A stretch of DNA of 64,000 bases, taken from assembly GCA_034421095.1 (NCBI GenBank), contig DAOUKR010000007.1, positions 160,201 through 224,200 on the forward strand. Reading direction: 5' to 3'. The translations under genes were made by a program, and so were the position numbers. The notes under the pieces were generated by a model. It saw only the letters and a program-made list of their open reading frames with translations. It made no database searches and was not told where the DNA came from. Numbering within the stretch: the first letter of the stretch is position 1; each line of letters opens with the position of its first letter. This document shows, piece after piece, positions 15,104 to 25,700 of the stretch. The stretch comes from JAGWBG01 sp034421095. GTDB lineage: Bacteria; Chloroflexota; Dehalococcoidia; Lucifugimonadales; JAGWBF01.

Positions 15104-17979
15104 CGTGAAGCACCATCCTCTCCCATGAGTGCCCCCTGACGCTCTAACGGCCTCTCCCGCGCCAATCGTGCTATCTCTGGCCAGCTTTGCACCAAGGCAT
15201 TGTAGCTCTGGGCCTCTTGGGAGCGGTTCCTCTGATCGCAGATTCGGTAGAGACGGTAGGCCAGTTCGCGGGCGATCTCAGCGCCAGCGCCCAGCTTGGC
15301 CATCATCTCGGCTGCGGCGAACTCACCCTGATCGAGAACACGCACCAGATGGTGCGCGGCCTCCCAGATCGTGAGTCGCCGCTCTCTCTCTGGGTCCCAG
15401 TCGTCTGGCAATTCGTTAGGCCGGAGTAGGCGAACCTTGCCCGATCCCGATTCCAGGATGCCCGCCTCGACCATACCTAATACGCTGGTGTTCTTAGCCT
15501 TGGAAAGGGTCTCAGCGACACCGAAATCACCTTGGGCAAAGCCTGATTGCTCGAACCAGGCCAGCGCCCACCGCGTATCAGCGTCAAAGTCTCCCTCCTG
15601 CTCAGCCAGGACCCCGTCCAGAGTCTGGTTAATGAGGGCGAGGGCCTCGCGAACAGACACGGTCTCACCGCTGGCATCCAGCACTTTGCTGTATTGGGTG
15701 AACACGGCCATACCGGGCCCTATCGCGGCCTGGGCAAGGTCAACAGGAGCGATGTTGCCATGCTGCATCTGACGTAGCGCTTCTGGGAACTCCGCACTCA
15801 GAGCGTCTAGGAACTCCCGGCGAGTGGCAATGGGCGCATCAGTGGCGCGTGGGCGACAAACCAGGACAACGCTAGAGGCGAGGGCGTTCATAGCCCCCTT
15901 TAGGTTGCCCGTATATTCGGTACGTACCGGCCAAGTACCGTTGATGCCGAATCCAGCTCTGATTACAGCATCCAGAAATGTCTCCCAGCCAGAACTAACG
16001 ATTCCTTCATCCTGCCTCTGCTCTGATTGCTTGAAGGCATAGTAGATCGTGACTGGAGAACTGGGGTTGGCCTGTTCTGCGAGACGTTGCATCGCCCGGG
16101 TCATGCCGTTGAGGAAGAATGCCTCTGCTTCTTCCTTACTTCCATGACGATACGGTGTCGCAACCAACTCCTCGGATTTTGGCACGGCCAGTGTGGCCAG
16201 GACGTCCGGAAACACCGAGTGTAGCGAACGGCGCAACCAGACATAGAAGTAGTCCGCGAGGTCAGCGTATACGATATTGCCAAAATAAGGAGGATCGGTG
16301 GACACGATTTTGCCGACACTATCAGTCTGCGAAGTCGCTTCGGCCTGCCTTGCCGAACCCGACGTTCCCACGCCAAGGTTTTGGAGCATCTTTGCCGCTT
16401 GTTCGACTCCTAACTGTAAGTTACCAGAGGAATCGCTAAAGGGGTTGGCCTCGGCGAAGTCCCAGACCATGGGTATCGCCTGTCTTCCAAATGTTGAAAC
16501 CATTTTGGAAAAAGACTGATGCCATGTACAGATGGATGACCAATAGTTTGCCCCCTTGTCCACCGCAAATGCCAGATACACCCCTACGGCCTCGGCGTAG
16601 GCCGTCGCACCTGTCCCACTGCCCCTAAGGGGTGCATCGTCGTCCGGCATTCCAGCGGTCACAGCGTCCAGCCGGACGCGCTCGCGCACCTCAGATACCA
16701 AGTCGGTGAGCGTGGTAAGGGCGACAAGCTGGCGTGGAGTGAAGAGGTCACCGAAGGTGCTCATTCCGTAGAGCGGAGTCTGGAAATTCCGTGGATTGTC
16801 GGGCAATGTCATATCCGGCTTCCAGCTCGGACACGCTTTTCTTACGACGGCCTCATGCTCCCCAATAGGTCCCAGGTAGACTCGCTCACGGTCGCCTTCG
16901 GCTACAATTGCCATTGCCCGCGCTCCCATTCGGCCAGCCTTTCCCTCGGTACGAATGTGATCGTAAGTTACCGGCACGCTCGACATGAGGCACATAAAGG
17001 CGCTCCGCTTTCCTGCTGTTGTGCCGATTTTGGCACTATTCGGCGGAGTTCCCGTCTTGACGGTGAAGCGATAGACGCCGTTGTCAACCACCGGCTCAAC
17101 GTAGGCCTCCTTGCCCTTCTTAGTTGAGAGGACAAAAGTGGAGACTAATGGCACATCAACGTCGGCGAATGCCGGGTTAGGGCTCTTCACGGTGCGAGCC
17201 CAGAGCCAGGCAATCACAGTCAGCTTGCGACCCACATATCGCTTCAAGTCGGGCCGCTCAAGCGCCATCTCGGCAGTGACCTCTACCTCGGGGTACAGGT
17301 GTCCGATCCTCTTCTCTGCCTCATCACGCATCCACTTCCCGTAGTATCGTACGTCCTCTGCGAGGCCCGCTGCGCCCTTCCAGACAACTCCCACTGAGCC
17401 TTTGCCGTGTCGAGCTTCCGGATTGACCGGGGGCCTGCCTACGAATCTGGGGGGTATCTCAATCATGGCCTTGTTGATGAGCACCGCCACCGGATTCAGG
17501 TCACTGGCGTGGGCTTCTAGGCCCAATCGCTGTGCCTCCAGAGGGATAGAGCCGCCGCCAGCGAAGGGGTCGTGGAAGGCGGGCAGTCTATCCGGGTTGA
17601 AGAGCTGGGTAGCCTGAGGGTGATGCTGATTGTCCTCACACGTGCGCCGCCAACTCTTAGCTATCTCCTCCCGAGCGGTCTCCAACACCGTCTCATTGGT
17701 GGTGTTTTCCCATTTCACCAACTCCTCGATGATGCCGAAGAGCCGTTGGCGTTCCCGGCTCTGATCCTCCTCCGTGGGGAACAACTCGGGGCGTGAGGAG
17801 GGATCATCGACCATCTGGGCGAAGAGCACCGCACGCGCTGCTGCGAGGGGTCGCCGCGCCCACCACAGGTGCAGCGTGCTGGGATGTCCATGGCGGATCG
17901 ACTTCTCCCGCGCCGACGCCGCGTTAATGGCATCCAACGGGAGAGCTACCTCTATGAGTTTCTTGCGGAATGTCGTCAT
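15100..17979 (-). CDS. DUF1156 adenine-specific DNA methyltransferase (defence)
   Basis: A 959-residue DUF1156-family methyltransferase. The N-terminal DUF1156 signature is RKKLIEVALPLDAINAASAREKSIRHGH, immediately followed by HLWWARRPLAAARAVLFAQM. The SAM site is DPFAGGGSIPLEAQRLG (about 138-155). The catalytic DPPYFGNIVYADLADYFY (about 556) is the amino-methyltransferase motif IV. The large C-terminal part may recognise DNA. It probably marks self DNA for the helicase and ATPase encoded beside it. The ATG at 17979 is used; a TTG 9 nt upstream is possible. It lies 14 nt after the protease gene. No separate specificity subunit is visible. Confidence 0.88.
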   Translation of the reverse strand: MTTFRKKLIEVALPLDAINAASAREKSIRHGHPSTLHLWWARRPLAAARAVLFAQMVDDPSSRPELFPTEEDQSRERQRLFGIIEELVKWENTTNETVLETAREEIAKSWRRTCEDNQHHPQATQLFNPDRLPAFHDPFAGGGSIPLEAQRLGLEAHASDLNPVAVLINKAMIEIPPRFVGRPPVNPEARHGKGSVGVVWKGAAGLAEDVRYYGKWMRDEAEKRIGHLYPEVEVTAEMALERPDLKRYVGRKLTVIAWLWARTVKSPNPAFADVDVPLVSTFVLSTKKGKEAYVEPVVDNGVYRFTVKTGTPPNSAKIGTTAGKRSAFMCLMSSVPVTYDHIRTEGKAGRMGARAMAIVAEGDRERVYLGPIGEHEAVVRKACPSWKPDMTLPDNPRNFQTPLYGMSTFGDLFTPRQLVALTTLTDLVSEVRERVRLDAVTAGMPDDDAPLRGSGTGATAYAEAVGVYLAFAVDKGANYWSSICTWHQSFSKMVSTFGRQAIPMVWDFAEANPFSDSSGNLQLGVEQAAKMLQNLGVGTSGSARQAEATSQTDSVGKIVSTDPPYFGNIVYADLADYFYVWLRRSLHSVFPDVLATLAVPKSEELVATPYRHGSKEEAEAFFLNGMTRAMQRLAEQANPSSPVTIYYAFKQSEQRQDEGIVSSGWETFLDAVIRAGFGINGTWPVRTEYTGNLKGAMNALASSVVLVCRPRATDAPIATRREFLDALSAEFPEALRQMQHGNIAPVDLAQAAIGPGMAVFTQYSKVLDASGETVSVREALALINQTLDGVLAEQEGDFDADTRWALAWFEQSGFAQGDFGVAETLSKAKNTSVLGMVEAGILESGSGKVRLLRPNELPDDWDPERERRLTIWEAAHHLVRVLDQGEFAAAEMMAKLGAGAEIARELAYRLYRICDQRNRSQEAQSYNALVQSWPEIARLARERPLERQGALMGEDGASR

Positions 17980-17993
17980 TGTTATCAATCATC

Positions 17994-18707
17994 CTATTCA
18001 GCAGGCAGTTGGAATCCCACAGGGTTGGCATCAATTAGTTCGGTCACGTGGCGGATATGGAAGGCGAGCACGAAGCCTTGATTTTCAGGGAAATAAGCAA
18101 TCGGATTACCATCGTCCCCGACGAGTGGATTCCCAGATTTGTCTACAACCGCCCTTAGCAACGGCCTGGGAGCTTCAGCGACAACACCTGCAACATGCAA
18201 CTCGTTCACTGGCTGACCAGTTGGTGTGAAAACGACTGGGCCTCCACTGAACCCTCTGTTTCCGTGGGCATCAATGTATATCTGCGAATGGCCTCCAAGA
18301 ATAATGGCACTTACAAATCCGGTCTTCACAAACGGTACAGGGAATTCGTGATTCACATTCTCCGCTCCACTATCCCACCCGAACGGGAATCCTAGAAAAT
18401 AGACCTGCTGCCCAAACATCAGACCTGCCGCCGATGGTTCAAGTGGATGGGTAGGCGCCAGAGGCATGTGGCAAGCGAGGACCGCGACATCCGTTATGCC
18501 TTCGCCAACGCCCACTAGCTCGATAGGAACCTGTTTCCATTGCCTCTCATGAAAGATTTCGACGGTCTGACCAGATTGAATGCCATCAACTACATGACGG
18601 GCCGTGACCAGATATTGCCTTCCGTCACGGTCAATGGCGAAAACGGTGCCTGTGCCACCACCGTAACGGGTGTGGAAAGTGCGTTGTATCACATTAGTCG
18701 TGATCAT
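17994..18707 (-). CDS. Trypsin-like (S1 family) serine protease within the defence operon
   Basis: A 237-residue chymotrypsin-fold protease lacking a signal peptide, so cytoplasmic. It starts straight into the fold (GGGTGTVFAIDRDGRQYLVTARHVV). The triad is visible: His in TARHVV (about 38), Asp in GITDVAVLAC (about 72), Ser in NRGFSGGPVVF (about 153), with the GFSGGP oxyanion sequence. No PDZ domain follows, unlike DegP/HtrA. Its ATG overlaps the helicase stop by 4 nt (ATGA), and the methyltransferase follows after 14 nt, so it is produced with them. A protease in such an operon could act as an infection-triggered effector or process a partner; this is inference. Confidence 0.82.
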   Translation of the reverse strand: MITTNVIQRTFHTRYGGGTGTVFAIDRDGRQYLVTARHVVDGIQSGQTVEIFHERQWKQVPIELVGVGEGITDVAVLACHMPLAPTHPLEPSAAGLMFGQQVYFLGFPFGWDSGAENVNHEFPVPFVKTGFVSAIILGGHSQIYIDAHGNRGFSGGPVVFTPTGQPVNELHVAGVVAEAPRPLLRAVVDKSGNPLVGDDGNPIAYFPENQGFVLAFHIRHVTELIDANPVGFQLPAE

Positions 18708-21700
18708 GATGGGGCCTCCGCGCGGGCCAACAACTCCGGCAGGTCGTAGTTCACGCTGGTCACGCCAAAGTCCGGCTCTCGGCGAAACGGCTTGCGGATG
18801 TAGTGGACCTGTTCAGTACCTCCATTCTGGAACTCCACTATAGCCAAGATATAGTTTTCCGGCTTGTTGAGCGAGGTGAGGACTTCGTTCTTGGTGACAG
18901 TTACCGTTGTCGCACCTTGAACTCTTCCTTTCACCTCTATGAAGCGCAGTTTGCCTGTGCTTACCACCCGGCTCTCAATGTCATAACCGAGCTTATCCGA
19001 CTCGCGGTCCATAGGCTCGAACCCCAGGTTTCGTTCCACCTCCATGACCGCAGCCCTGGCTCGTGCAGCCGCGGCCTGGGTGTCCGGGCTCGTCGCAGAC
19101 GCGCTGACCTCGCCCTTCATCTTGCGCAGGAGACCAATCGGCACCACCAGCACTCCACCCAACACCACCGGGGGCAGCGGAGAGAGTTGACGCTCGCGTT
19201 GAATCTCGTCCATCCGCTTTTGCAACCGGGCCTGAAGGTCGTCGGCTCTACGACGAGCTTCGGAGGAGTTGAGGCGGGCGTTGGGCGTTCCCGCCTGCTC
19301 TTGCATCTGGAGGTCGGCGGCCCGGTGGTCCCAGTACGCAATTTCCTTGGTCAGGCGCTCCTTGACGGCAGCTTCGGTCTTTGAGAGAAGGCCCAACTTC
19401 CGCGACCGTACCAATTCGAGATGGCCCGGGACCAGATGGGACACGGCGTATCCCACAGCCTTGGCTTCGATGTCGCCGCCGATAAAGCCACACTCCGGCC
19501 TAGCAACAAACTCCGCCACGGTAGGCTCACTGTCACCCAATGGTCGGTAGTCGAGGTAAGGGGCATAGTCTTGGCCCACGGTTTCAAGCTCTGCATCCAC
19601 TTCGATGTGGAGCATCCTCTTGGAGATTGTCCGCTGCTCTCCGGAGCGGGTACGGCTTCCGTCTTGGATGCTATGTTCCATGTAGATGAGGGTACGAGGC
19701 TGGTCGCCGTCATCGTTGTCGTCCACCAGCACTGCGCTTTGGCGGAGCAGGTCACGGTGCCGCTCCAAGGTCAGGTCTATGGTGGCGTCCAGCAACGGAT
19801 GTCCGGGACAGACGAACGCTGCCGGAGGCTGACCCTGAGGAGCCATCAGCGACTTCTCAAAAGTAATGCGCTCGTAGCGTTGCAGGACGGGCTCGCCCAG
19901 GCCGATCAGACGGTCCCGGTCACGCACCTGGGCCGGAACATGGGATACCTGATAGCGTCGGTGCTCTCGCTCTGTGACCCTACCCCCTAAACGGCGGAAG
20001 GCCTCTAGGAAGAAGGACTCTATATAGTGGGGTTGGAGTCTTCTAACTTCCGCGCGTTCCATCTCCTCCCGAATCCTGAGCACCTGGCTAGTGTCCATCG
20101 ATTCCTTTACGAGGGCAGACTCCTCAAGGAGGTCCTGGACCTGGCCTCTGTCAAATGCATCACTGACCGCCTGTGTCAGCCTAGCTTGGACTTCAGGACG
20201 CTCCCCGTAACGAATGGCCTCCAACAGCAGTTCGCGCAGGGGCTTCCCGTCGAATTGCACCTTGCCCAGAACGTCGAACACTTGCCCACCCAGCGCCTTT
20301 CGGGCCTCCTCCAGCTTTTCCAGTAGGGTGTGGTAGACGTCTCCTTCCCTGGTCTCCTCCGCGATCAGGTTCCACAGGTGGCAGACCTCAGTTTGACCGA
20401 TGCGGTGGATGCGCCCAAACCTCTGCTCAATGCGGTTCGGATTCCACGGAAGGTCGTAATTCACCATCAAGTGGGCACGCTGCAGGTTGATACCCTCCGA
20501 GGCGGCGTCATTGGCCAAGAGTATCTTCACCTCAGGGTCGTGCAGGAATGATTCCTGGATGGCCCGTCTGTCCTCCCGCCCTATGCCGCCATGAATCATC
20601 ACCACGGCTTCCTGACGACCCAAGAGAGTGGTAATCCGCTGGTGAAGGTAGTTGAGGGTGTCTCTGTGTTCGGTAAAGATGACGAGCTTTTGATGGGGGG
20701 AGGGCGTGAATGATTCCTGATCCCCTGACGGTGCGTTCGTGAAGAACCTGTTGAGGAGACCAGCCAACTCCTGCCACTTCTTGTCTTCGCCGCTGGCCCG
20801 CACCTTCCCCGCCAGCGATTCCAGCCGTCTCAAACTCCGAATCTCAGCATCGAGCTCATCTAACGTCCGCGCCGCTGTGGCGCGGTCCAGTATCTCCTCC
20901 TCGGCAGCGGTGGCCTCTTCATCTGGAGCGTCTTCCAAGTCCGCGATATCTTCGTCTTCCCATTCAGGGACGCTCGCCAATAGCGACGCGGCGACTTCGG
21001 AGCCGCGCTGCAACAACCTCAGCTCCCGATGCCGGCTTTCCAGCCGTTCCTTACGTCTACGTAGAGATTGGTAGATGGCTTCCGGAGAGGATGCCAGCCG
21101 ACGTTGGAGGATGGTAAGTGCAAACCCGACTGTCCCTGCTCGCTTGTCGTTCTGAAGGGCCTCAGCCCGATTGAACTCGTCCCGAACGTAGTCGGTAACC
21201 TCACGGTACAGGCGAGCTTCGCCGTCGGATAGCTTGTAGGGAACTGCGTATGCACGCCGCTCCGGGAACAACGGCGTGGCATCGAACTTAAACAATCGTT
21301 CCTTGACCATGCGCCGCATCAGGTCTGAGACGTCGGCTGTATGCACACCATCCCTGAAGCGGCCCTCGAAGCGGTCTCCATCGAGCAGGGACATGAACAA
21401 CTGGAAGTCCTCCTCCTTGCCGTTGTGCGGGGTCGCTGTCAGCAGCAAGAAGTGACGCGTGCGGTTCGAGAGCATCTGGCCCAGACGGTGGCGCTTGGTG
21501 TACCTGACCTCGCCGCCGAAGAAGGACGCCGACATCTTGTGCGCTTCATCGCAAACCACCAAGTCCCAACCGCCCTCTCGGGCACGGAGCAGAGCTTGCA
21601 CGTCCTCGTCCCGGGCGAGCTTGTCCAATCGCGCTATCGCCAACGGCGTCTCAGAAAACCAGTTGCCCGTGCGAGCTGCCTCCAGCTTGTCGTTAGTCAT

Positions 21701-22246
21701 AATCTCGAACGGTAGGTGGAACCGGCGATAGAGTTCATCCTGCCATTGCTCTGCAAGGCTTCCGGGGCATACCACGAGGCACCGCTCCAAATCACCACGG
21801 GCAACCAACTCTCTAATCAACAGGCCAGCCATGATGGTCTTCCCGGCCCCTGGGTCATCTGCAAGGAGAAATCTTAGGGGCTGCCGGGTCAGCATCGAGT
21901 CGTATACTGCCGTAATCTGATGTGGCAGAGGTTCGACTATAGAGGTATGGACGGCGAGCACTGGGTCGAAGAGGTGGGCCAGTCGGATTCGCTGGGCCTC
22001 TGACACGAGACGGAAGACGTGACCGTCTCCGTCGAAGGACCACGGCAGCCCACGCTCAAGAACCTCCAGATTGGGTTCGTCGTCCCGATACAGGAGGCGA
22101 GTGCCCACGTGTCCAGTAGCCGGAGCCTTGTAAGTAAGTTCCAAGGCAGAGTCGCCGAACCACTTGACGCTGATCACCTCTGTAGGCCCGTCCGACAACA
22201 CTCCTCGGACAAGGGCGCCAGTTGTCAGGCTTTTGAGATCTGCCAT
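18704..22246 (-). CDS. SNF2-family helicase with C-terminal DUF3883 domain (defence)
   Basis: A 1180-residue superfamily 2 ATPase. After an N-terminal region (about 1-100) the motor begins: Walker A LADDPGAGKTIMAGLL (about 128), motif II DEAH in VVCDEAHKMSA (about 232), motif III TATPHNGKEEDF, and the second RecA lobe with IFTEHRDTL, NDAASEGINLQ and EQRFGRIHRIGQ. A coiled-coil region follows, then a DUF3883 domain at the end (about 1060-1160; GYDIESR, then FIEVKGR), which has a PD-(D/E)xK-like ExK core. It resembles the DrmD-type helicase of DISARM but no drmA, drmB or drmC is present. AGGAAGG precedes the ATG at 22246. It is the first gene of the leftward operon. Confidence 0.88.
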   Translation of the reverse strand: MADLKSLTTGALVRGVLSDGPTEVISVKWFGDSALELTYKAPATGHVGTRLLYRDDEPNLEVLERGLPWSFDGDGHVFRLVSEAQRIRLAHLFDPVLAVHTSIVEPLPHQITAVYDSMLTRQPLRFLLADDPGAGKTIMAGLLIRELVARGDLERCLVVCPGSLAEQWQDELYRRFHLPFEIMTNDKLEAARTGNWFSETPLAIARLDKLARDEDVQALLRAREGGWDLVVCDEAHKMSASFFGGEVRYTKRHRLGQMLSNRTRHFLLLTATPHNGKEEDFQLFMSLLDGDRFEGRFRDGVHTADVSDLMRRMVKERLFKFDATPLFPERRAYAVPYKLSDGEARLYREVTDYVRDEFNRAEALQNDKRAGTVGFALTILQRRLASSPEAIYQSLRRRKERLESRHRELRLLQRGSEVAASLLASVPEWEDEDIADLEDAPDEEATAAEEEILDRATAARTLDELDAEIRSLRRLESLAGKVRASGEDKKWQELAGLLNRFFTNAPSGDQESFTPSPHQKLVIFTEHRDTLNYLHQRITTLLGRQEAVVMIHGGIGREDRRAIQESFLHDPEVKILLANDAASEGINLQRAHLMVNYDLPWNPNRIEQRFGRIHRIGQTEVCHLWNLIAEETREGDVYHTLLEKLEEARKALGGQVFDVLGKVQFDGKPLRELLLEAIRYGERPEVQARLTQAVSDAFDRGQVQDLLEESALVKESMDTSQVLRIREEMERAEVRRLQPHYIESFFLEAFRRLGGRVTEREHRRYQVSHVPAQVRDRDRLIGLGEPVLQRYERITFEKSLMAPQGQPPAAFVCPGHPLLDATIDLTLERHRDLLRQSAVLVDDNDDGDQPRTLIYMEHSIQDGSRTRSGEQRTISKRMLHIEVDAELETVGQDYAPYLDYRPLGDSEPTVAEFVARPECGFIGGDIEAKAVGYAVSHLVPGHLELVRSRKLGLLSKTEAAVKERLTKEIAYWDHRAADLQMQEQAGTPNARLNSSEARRRADDLQARLQKRMDEIQRERQLSPLPPVVLGGVLVVPIGLLRKMKGEVSASATSPDTQAAAARARAAVMEVERNLGFEPMDRESDKLGYDIESRVVSTGKLRFIEVKGRVQGATTVTVTKNEVLTSLNKPENYILAIVEFQNGGTEQVHYIRKPFRREPDFGVTSVNYDLPELLARAEAPS

Positions 22247-22274
22247 CCCTTCCTTCCTGTTGGGTATGGCCCAC

Positions 22275-22322
22275 ATCATACTCTTTATTGCTGTTGATAA
22301 TCAACTCAAGTTCAGCTATCCT
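22275..22322. promoter_or_regulatory. Divergent promoters sharing a 13-bp palindromic operator
   Basis: GTTGATAATCAAC (22293-22305) is a perfect palindrome. Rightward, TTGATA (22294-22299) and TATCCT (22317-22322) are 17 bp apart and lead to the XRE gene at 22340. Leftward, TTGATT (22304-22299) and TATGAT (22280-22275) are 18 bp apart and lead to the helicase at 22246. The palindrome therefore covers both -35 boxes. The obvious ligand is the XRE protein encoded next to it. Boxes were picked by eye. Confidence 0.6.
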
Positions 22323-22339
22323 CTAGGAGAGGTGGCGAC

Positions 22340-22702
22340 ATGAATTTCCCAGAGCGTCTACGTTCATTGCGCAAGCAAGCCCAACTGAGCCAACGCGACC
22401 TGGCGGAGAGAATCGGAGTCGACTTCACTTACCTGAGCAAGATAGAGAATGGACGTGTTGAGCCTCCCAGCGAAGCGGTCTTGAGGGGTATTGCGAAAGA
22501 ACTCGCAGAGGCGCTGGGTGGGGATGAGATCGAATTGGCTGACGGGCTGATAACTCTGGCCGGTAAGATTCCTTCGGACTTGGCAGAGACGCTCTCTCGT
22601 AACCCGGAGGCCGTCAAGTTCTTGAGGTCCATAGGTGACGATGTGTGGCCATCTGAAGAATGGCGGAGACTAATGGGAAGCCGAGGGGCAGACCAGCTAT
22701 GA
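22340..22702 (+). CDS. XRE-family HTH transcriptional regulator
   Basis: A 120-residue Cro/CI-type regulator. The five-helix HTH occupies residues 1-55 (MNFPERLRSLRKQAQLSQRD, then ERIGVDFTYLSKIENGRVEPP). A helical tail of about 60 residues may dimerise. GAGAGGTGG lies just upstream. It is transcribed away from the helicase operon and 77 nt ahead of the large STAND gene. With the palindrome between the divergent promoters, the simplest reading is a repressor of both arms of the island that senses its own level or an infection cue. Confidence 0.88.
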   Translation: MNFPERLRSLRKQAQLSQRDLAERIGVDFTYLSKIENGRVEPPSEAVLRGIAKELAEALGGDEIELADGLITLAGKIPSDLAETLSRNPEAVKFLRSIGDDVWPSEEWRRLMGSRGADQL

Positions 22703-22779
22703 CAGCGGAGTATCTGCACACCCACCAATCATGGGCACGACCGCCAATCTCTTGAGAACGTGTTAAGGAGCACCGCGCT

Positions 22780-25700
22780 ATGCCGCTACCTGGCGGAGCA
22801 GCTGACAAGTTCGGCAACCGATACGAAGGGCGTTGGACCGTAGCTTGCTTGCTGGATGTCATGGACGAAAGGGCTGACTCGCTACGGCTAGAACCGCCCG
22901 GGCTCGAAGGGCAAGGGGTTGAGTTCTGGATCACAAAACAGGGTATCCGCGAGTACCACCAGGTAAAGCGACAACACTCCAATGGGCATTGGACGCTCCA
23001 CACGCTTGCGGCTGAAGGAGTCCTAACCAACTTCATCACCAGACTACAGAATACATCGGTGCACTGTGTGTTCGTTTCCGGCAACTCAGCAGGCCAGCTA
23101 GACGAGCTATCAGATAGGGCCAGAAGGGCAGCTTCCTGGGAAGAATACTACGAAGCGTTTCTTGACGGCGATCAGTGGAAGAAGAACTTTAGTCGTGTTC
23201 AGCATTCTGCCCCAGGCCTACAGGAGCAAGAGGTATATGAGCGGCTAAAGCGCCTCCACACACGAACCATTGACGAGTCCTCTCTCCTAACCACTATAGA
23301 AAGTCGTGTTGCAACCCTGGTCAACGGAGATCCCGCAACCGCAGTAGATGTTCTAGCTGAACTGGCACTTGAGCGGGTCCACCAGGAACTCACAGCCCAT
23401 GACATCTGGAACCATCTGGAGACCAGGGGGTTTAGTCGGCGCCACTGGGACAAAGACCCTCACGTCCTGAGTGTTGTTAGGGAGGCCAATCAACGCTACC
23501 TTAGCCTCCTCCGCGACCAAGCCATCGGTCACACAGTCCTCCCGCGCCATGAAGTTCAGACAATTCTAGGTCGTCTGAAAGAGTCGGGTGGAAGGGTCGG
23601 CATCCTGCTGACTGGAGAAGCAGGAATAGGAAAGAGCGCAGTAATGCTTCAAGTGGTTGAGGACCTCCTTGGCGCTGGGACTCCCGTAGTGGCGTTTCGC
23701 TCCGACCGGCTGGAACCCACACAGTTACCGGATAACGTTGGCGAGCAGATTGGATTACCCGGCTCTCCTGCCAATGTCCTTGCCGCGGTGTCTCAGGGCC
23801 AGCACTGTGTCCTTGTCATAGACCAAGTGGATGCTCTGAGTCTCGCCTCGGGCCGGAATACCGACCTCTTCGATTGCATCTATGAAATACTCCGGCAGGC
23901 GCAAGCCCATCCCAACGTGCGTATCTTGCTAGCTTGTCGCAAGTTCGATCTTGACAACGACCACCGCCTGCGCGGCCTTACGGATTCGGGTGGAATCGCT
24001 GAGGCCGTCGTAGTGGGGCGGCTTCCTGATGAGACTGTTCTTGAGGTTGTCTCCAGGTTCGGCTTGAATGCAGACTCGCTTAGTATCAAGCAGCGGGACC
24101 TATTGTCGGTCCCACTGCATCTGAAACTGCTGTCAGAGTTGGCGGCGGATGTAGAAATCAGACGCTTGAACTTCGAGACGGCTCAGGACCTGTACGAGAG
24201 GTTCTGGGTATACAAGCAGCAAGTGATTAGAGAACGGGTTGGGCAGTCGGTGCAATGGACCAAAGTGGTATATGGCCTGTGCGACTATATGCACGAGCAT
24301 CAAATCTTGAACGCTCCGGAAGTCGTTGTAGAGGAATGGAGTGGCGACACTAATGCGATGTCGTCCGAGAATGTTCTGATTTGCCAAGACAAGCGATACT
24401 CATTCTTCCACGAGGGATTCTTTGACTACGCTTTTGCCCGGCGCTTCGCTGGAAGTTCCCAAAGCCTGCTAAACCTGCTGGTGAGCGGAGAGCAACGCCT
24501 GTTTCGTCGAGCCCAGGTGCGGCAGATACTGCTTTACCTGCGTGATACGGAGTTTGATCGGTACATCGCCAACCTCAAAGAAGTCCTCACCAGTCCCGAT
24601 GTTCGGTTCCATATCAAGCAAGTAGTACTCGCCCTCTTGGCCGATTTGTCGGAACCTGTGAAGAGGGAATGGGACGTTGTTTCCTGCCTTGCTGGGAAAG
24701 ACTTTGGTGATTCCGTGACCCGCCAGACTTGGATGACTGTGCGCCGACCTGCCTGGTTTCGGTTGGTGGATTCCTTGGGACTAGTGCAGCAGTGGCTGGA
24801 TGACCCGGATGAGGCCTTCGTAGACCAGACTGTCTTGCTCCTTAGGACAATTCAGCGGGAATTGCCTGACCGAGTGGCCGAATTGGTGGAACCATACGTC
24901 GGTAAGTCAGAGAGATGGAATGCCCGTCTTTGCCATTTGGCAGTGTGGGGAGACTGGAGTCAAGGACGGCGCTTCTTAGAGTTGATGCTGCGGCTGATAG
25001 ATGAAGGAGTCCTCGACAACGCGAGAGGGCCTATAGTGGTCAATAGCGACTTCTGGAGCCTTTTGTATCGACTGCAATTTCGACACCAATCCTGGGGCTG
25101 CGAGGTAGTTGGACATTACTTCACCCGTCGGCGTCGACTGAGCCTCAATGCGGGACAGCCTAATCCATTTGACTACAACGAGGGTGCCATCCCAAACAGC
25201 CAGTTAGCTGAAGACACACTGTGCAAACTTGCCAGCAGTGCCCCAGAGTCCTTTGTCCGAGAGGTTATTCCGTTCATACAAGCCGTAGTCGAGGATTGTG
25301 CCTGGAAGGAACGAGGCGAGCTCTTATTGGATCCAATCTGGTCAAATAGGATTTTCCAGAGTGGGTACACCACCGACCACGCCTTGCTAATGGCTATGGA
25401 AGTCGCTCTGTCGAAACTTGCCGCGGAGCATCCGGAAGTATATCAGGCAGTGATAGAACCCATTCGTGATTCTCCATATGAGACCATCCAGTACCTCATT
25501 ATTCGAAGCTTAGCTGCAAACGGCGCAGGCTTTGCGAACGAGGCGGTGGACCATCTTTGCGCAAAGCCTGACAGACTCAAGATAGGTTATTTGTCAGACC
25601 CTCATTGGGCGACAAGGCAGTTAATCGAAGCCATATCACCATACTGCTCCGATGAAAGGCTCAAGCAGTTGGAAATGCTATTGCTCGGCTATTACCCTGA

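Noticed and set aside
10963..22246. Classification of the island as DISARM, BREX or a type I restriction system
   Set aside because: The SNF2 helicase and methyltransferase suggest DISARM, but no drmA, drmB or drmC gene is present. No pglZ or brxL is present for BREX, and no hsdS or hsdR for type I restriction.
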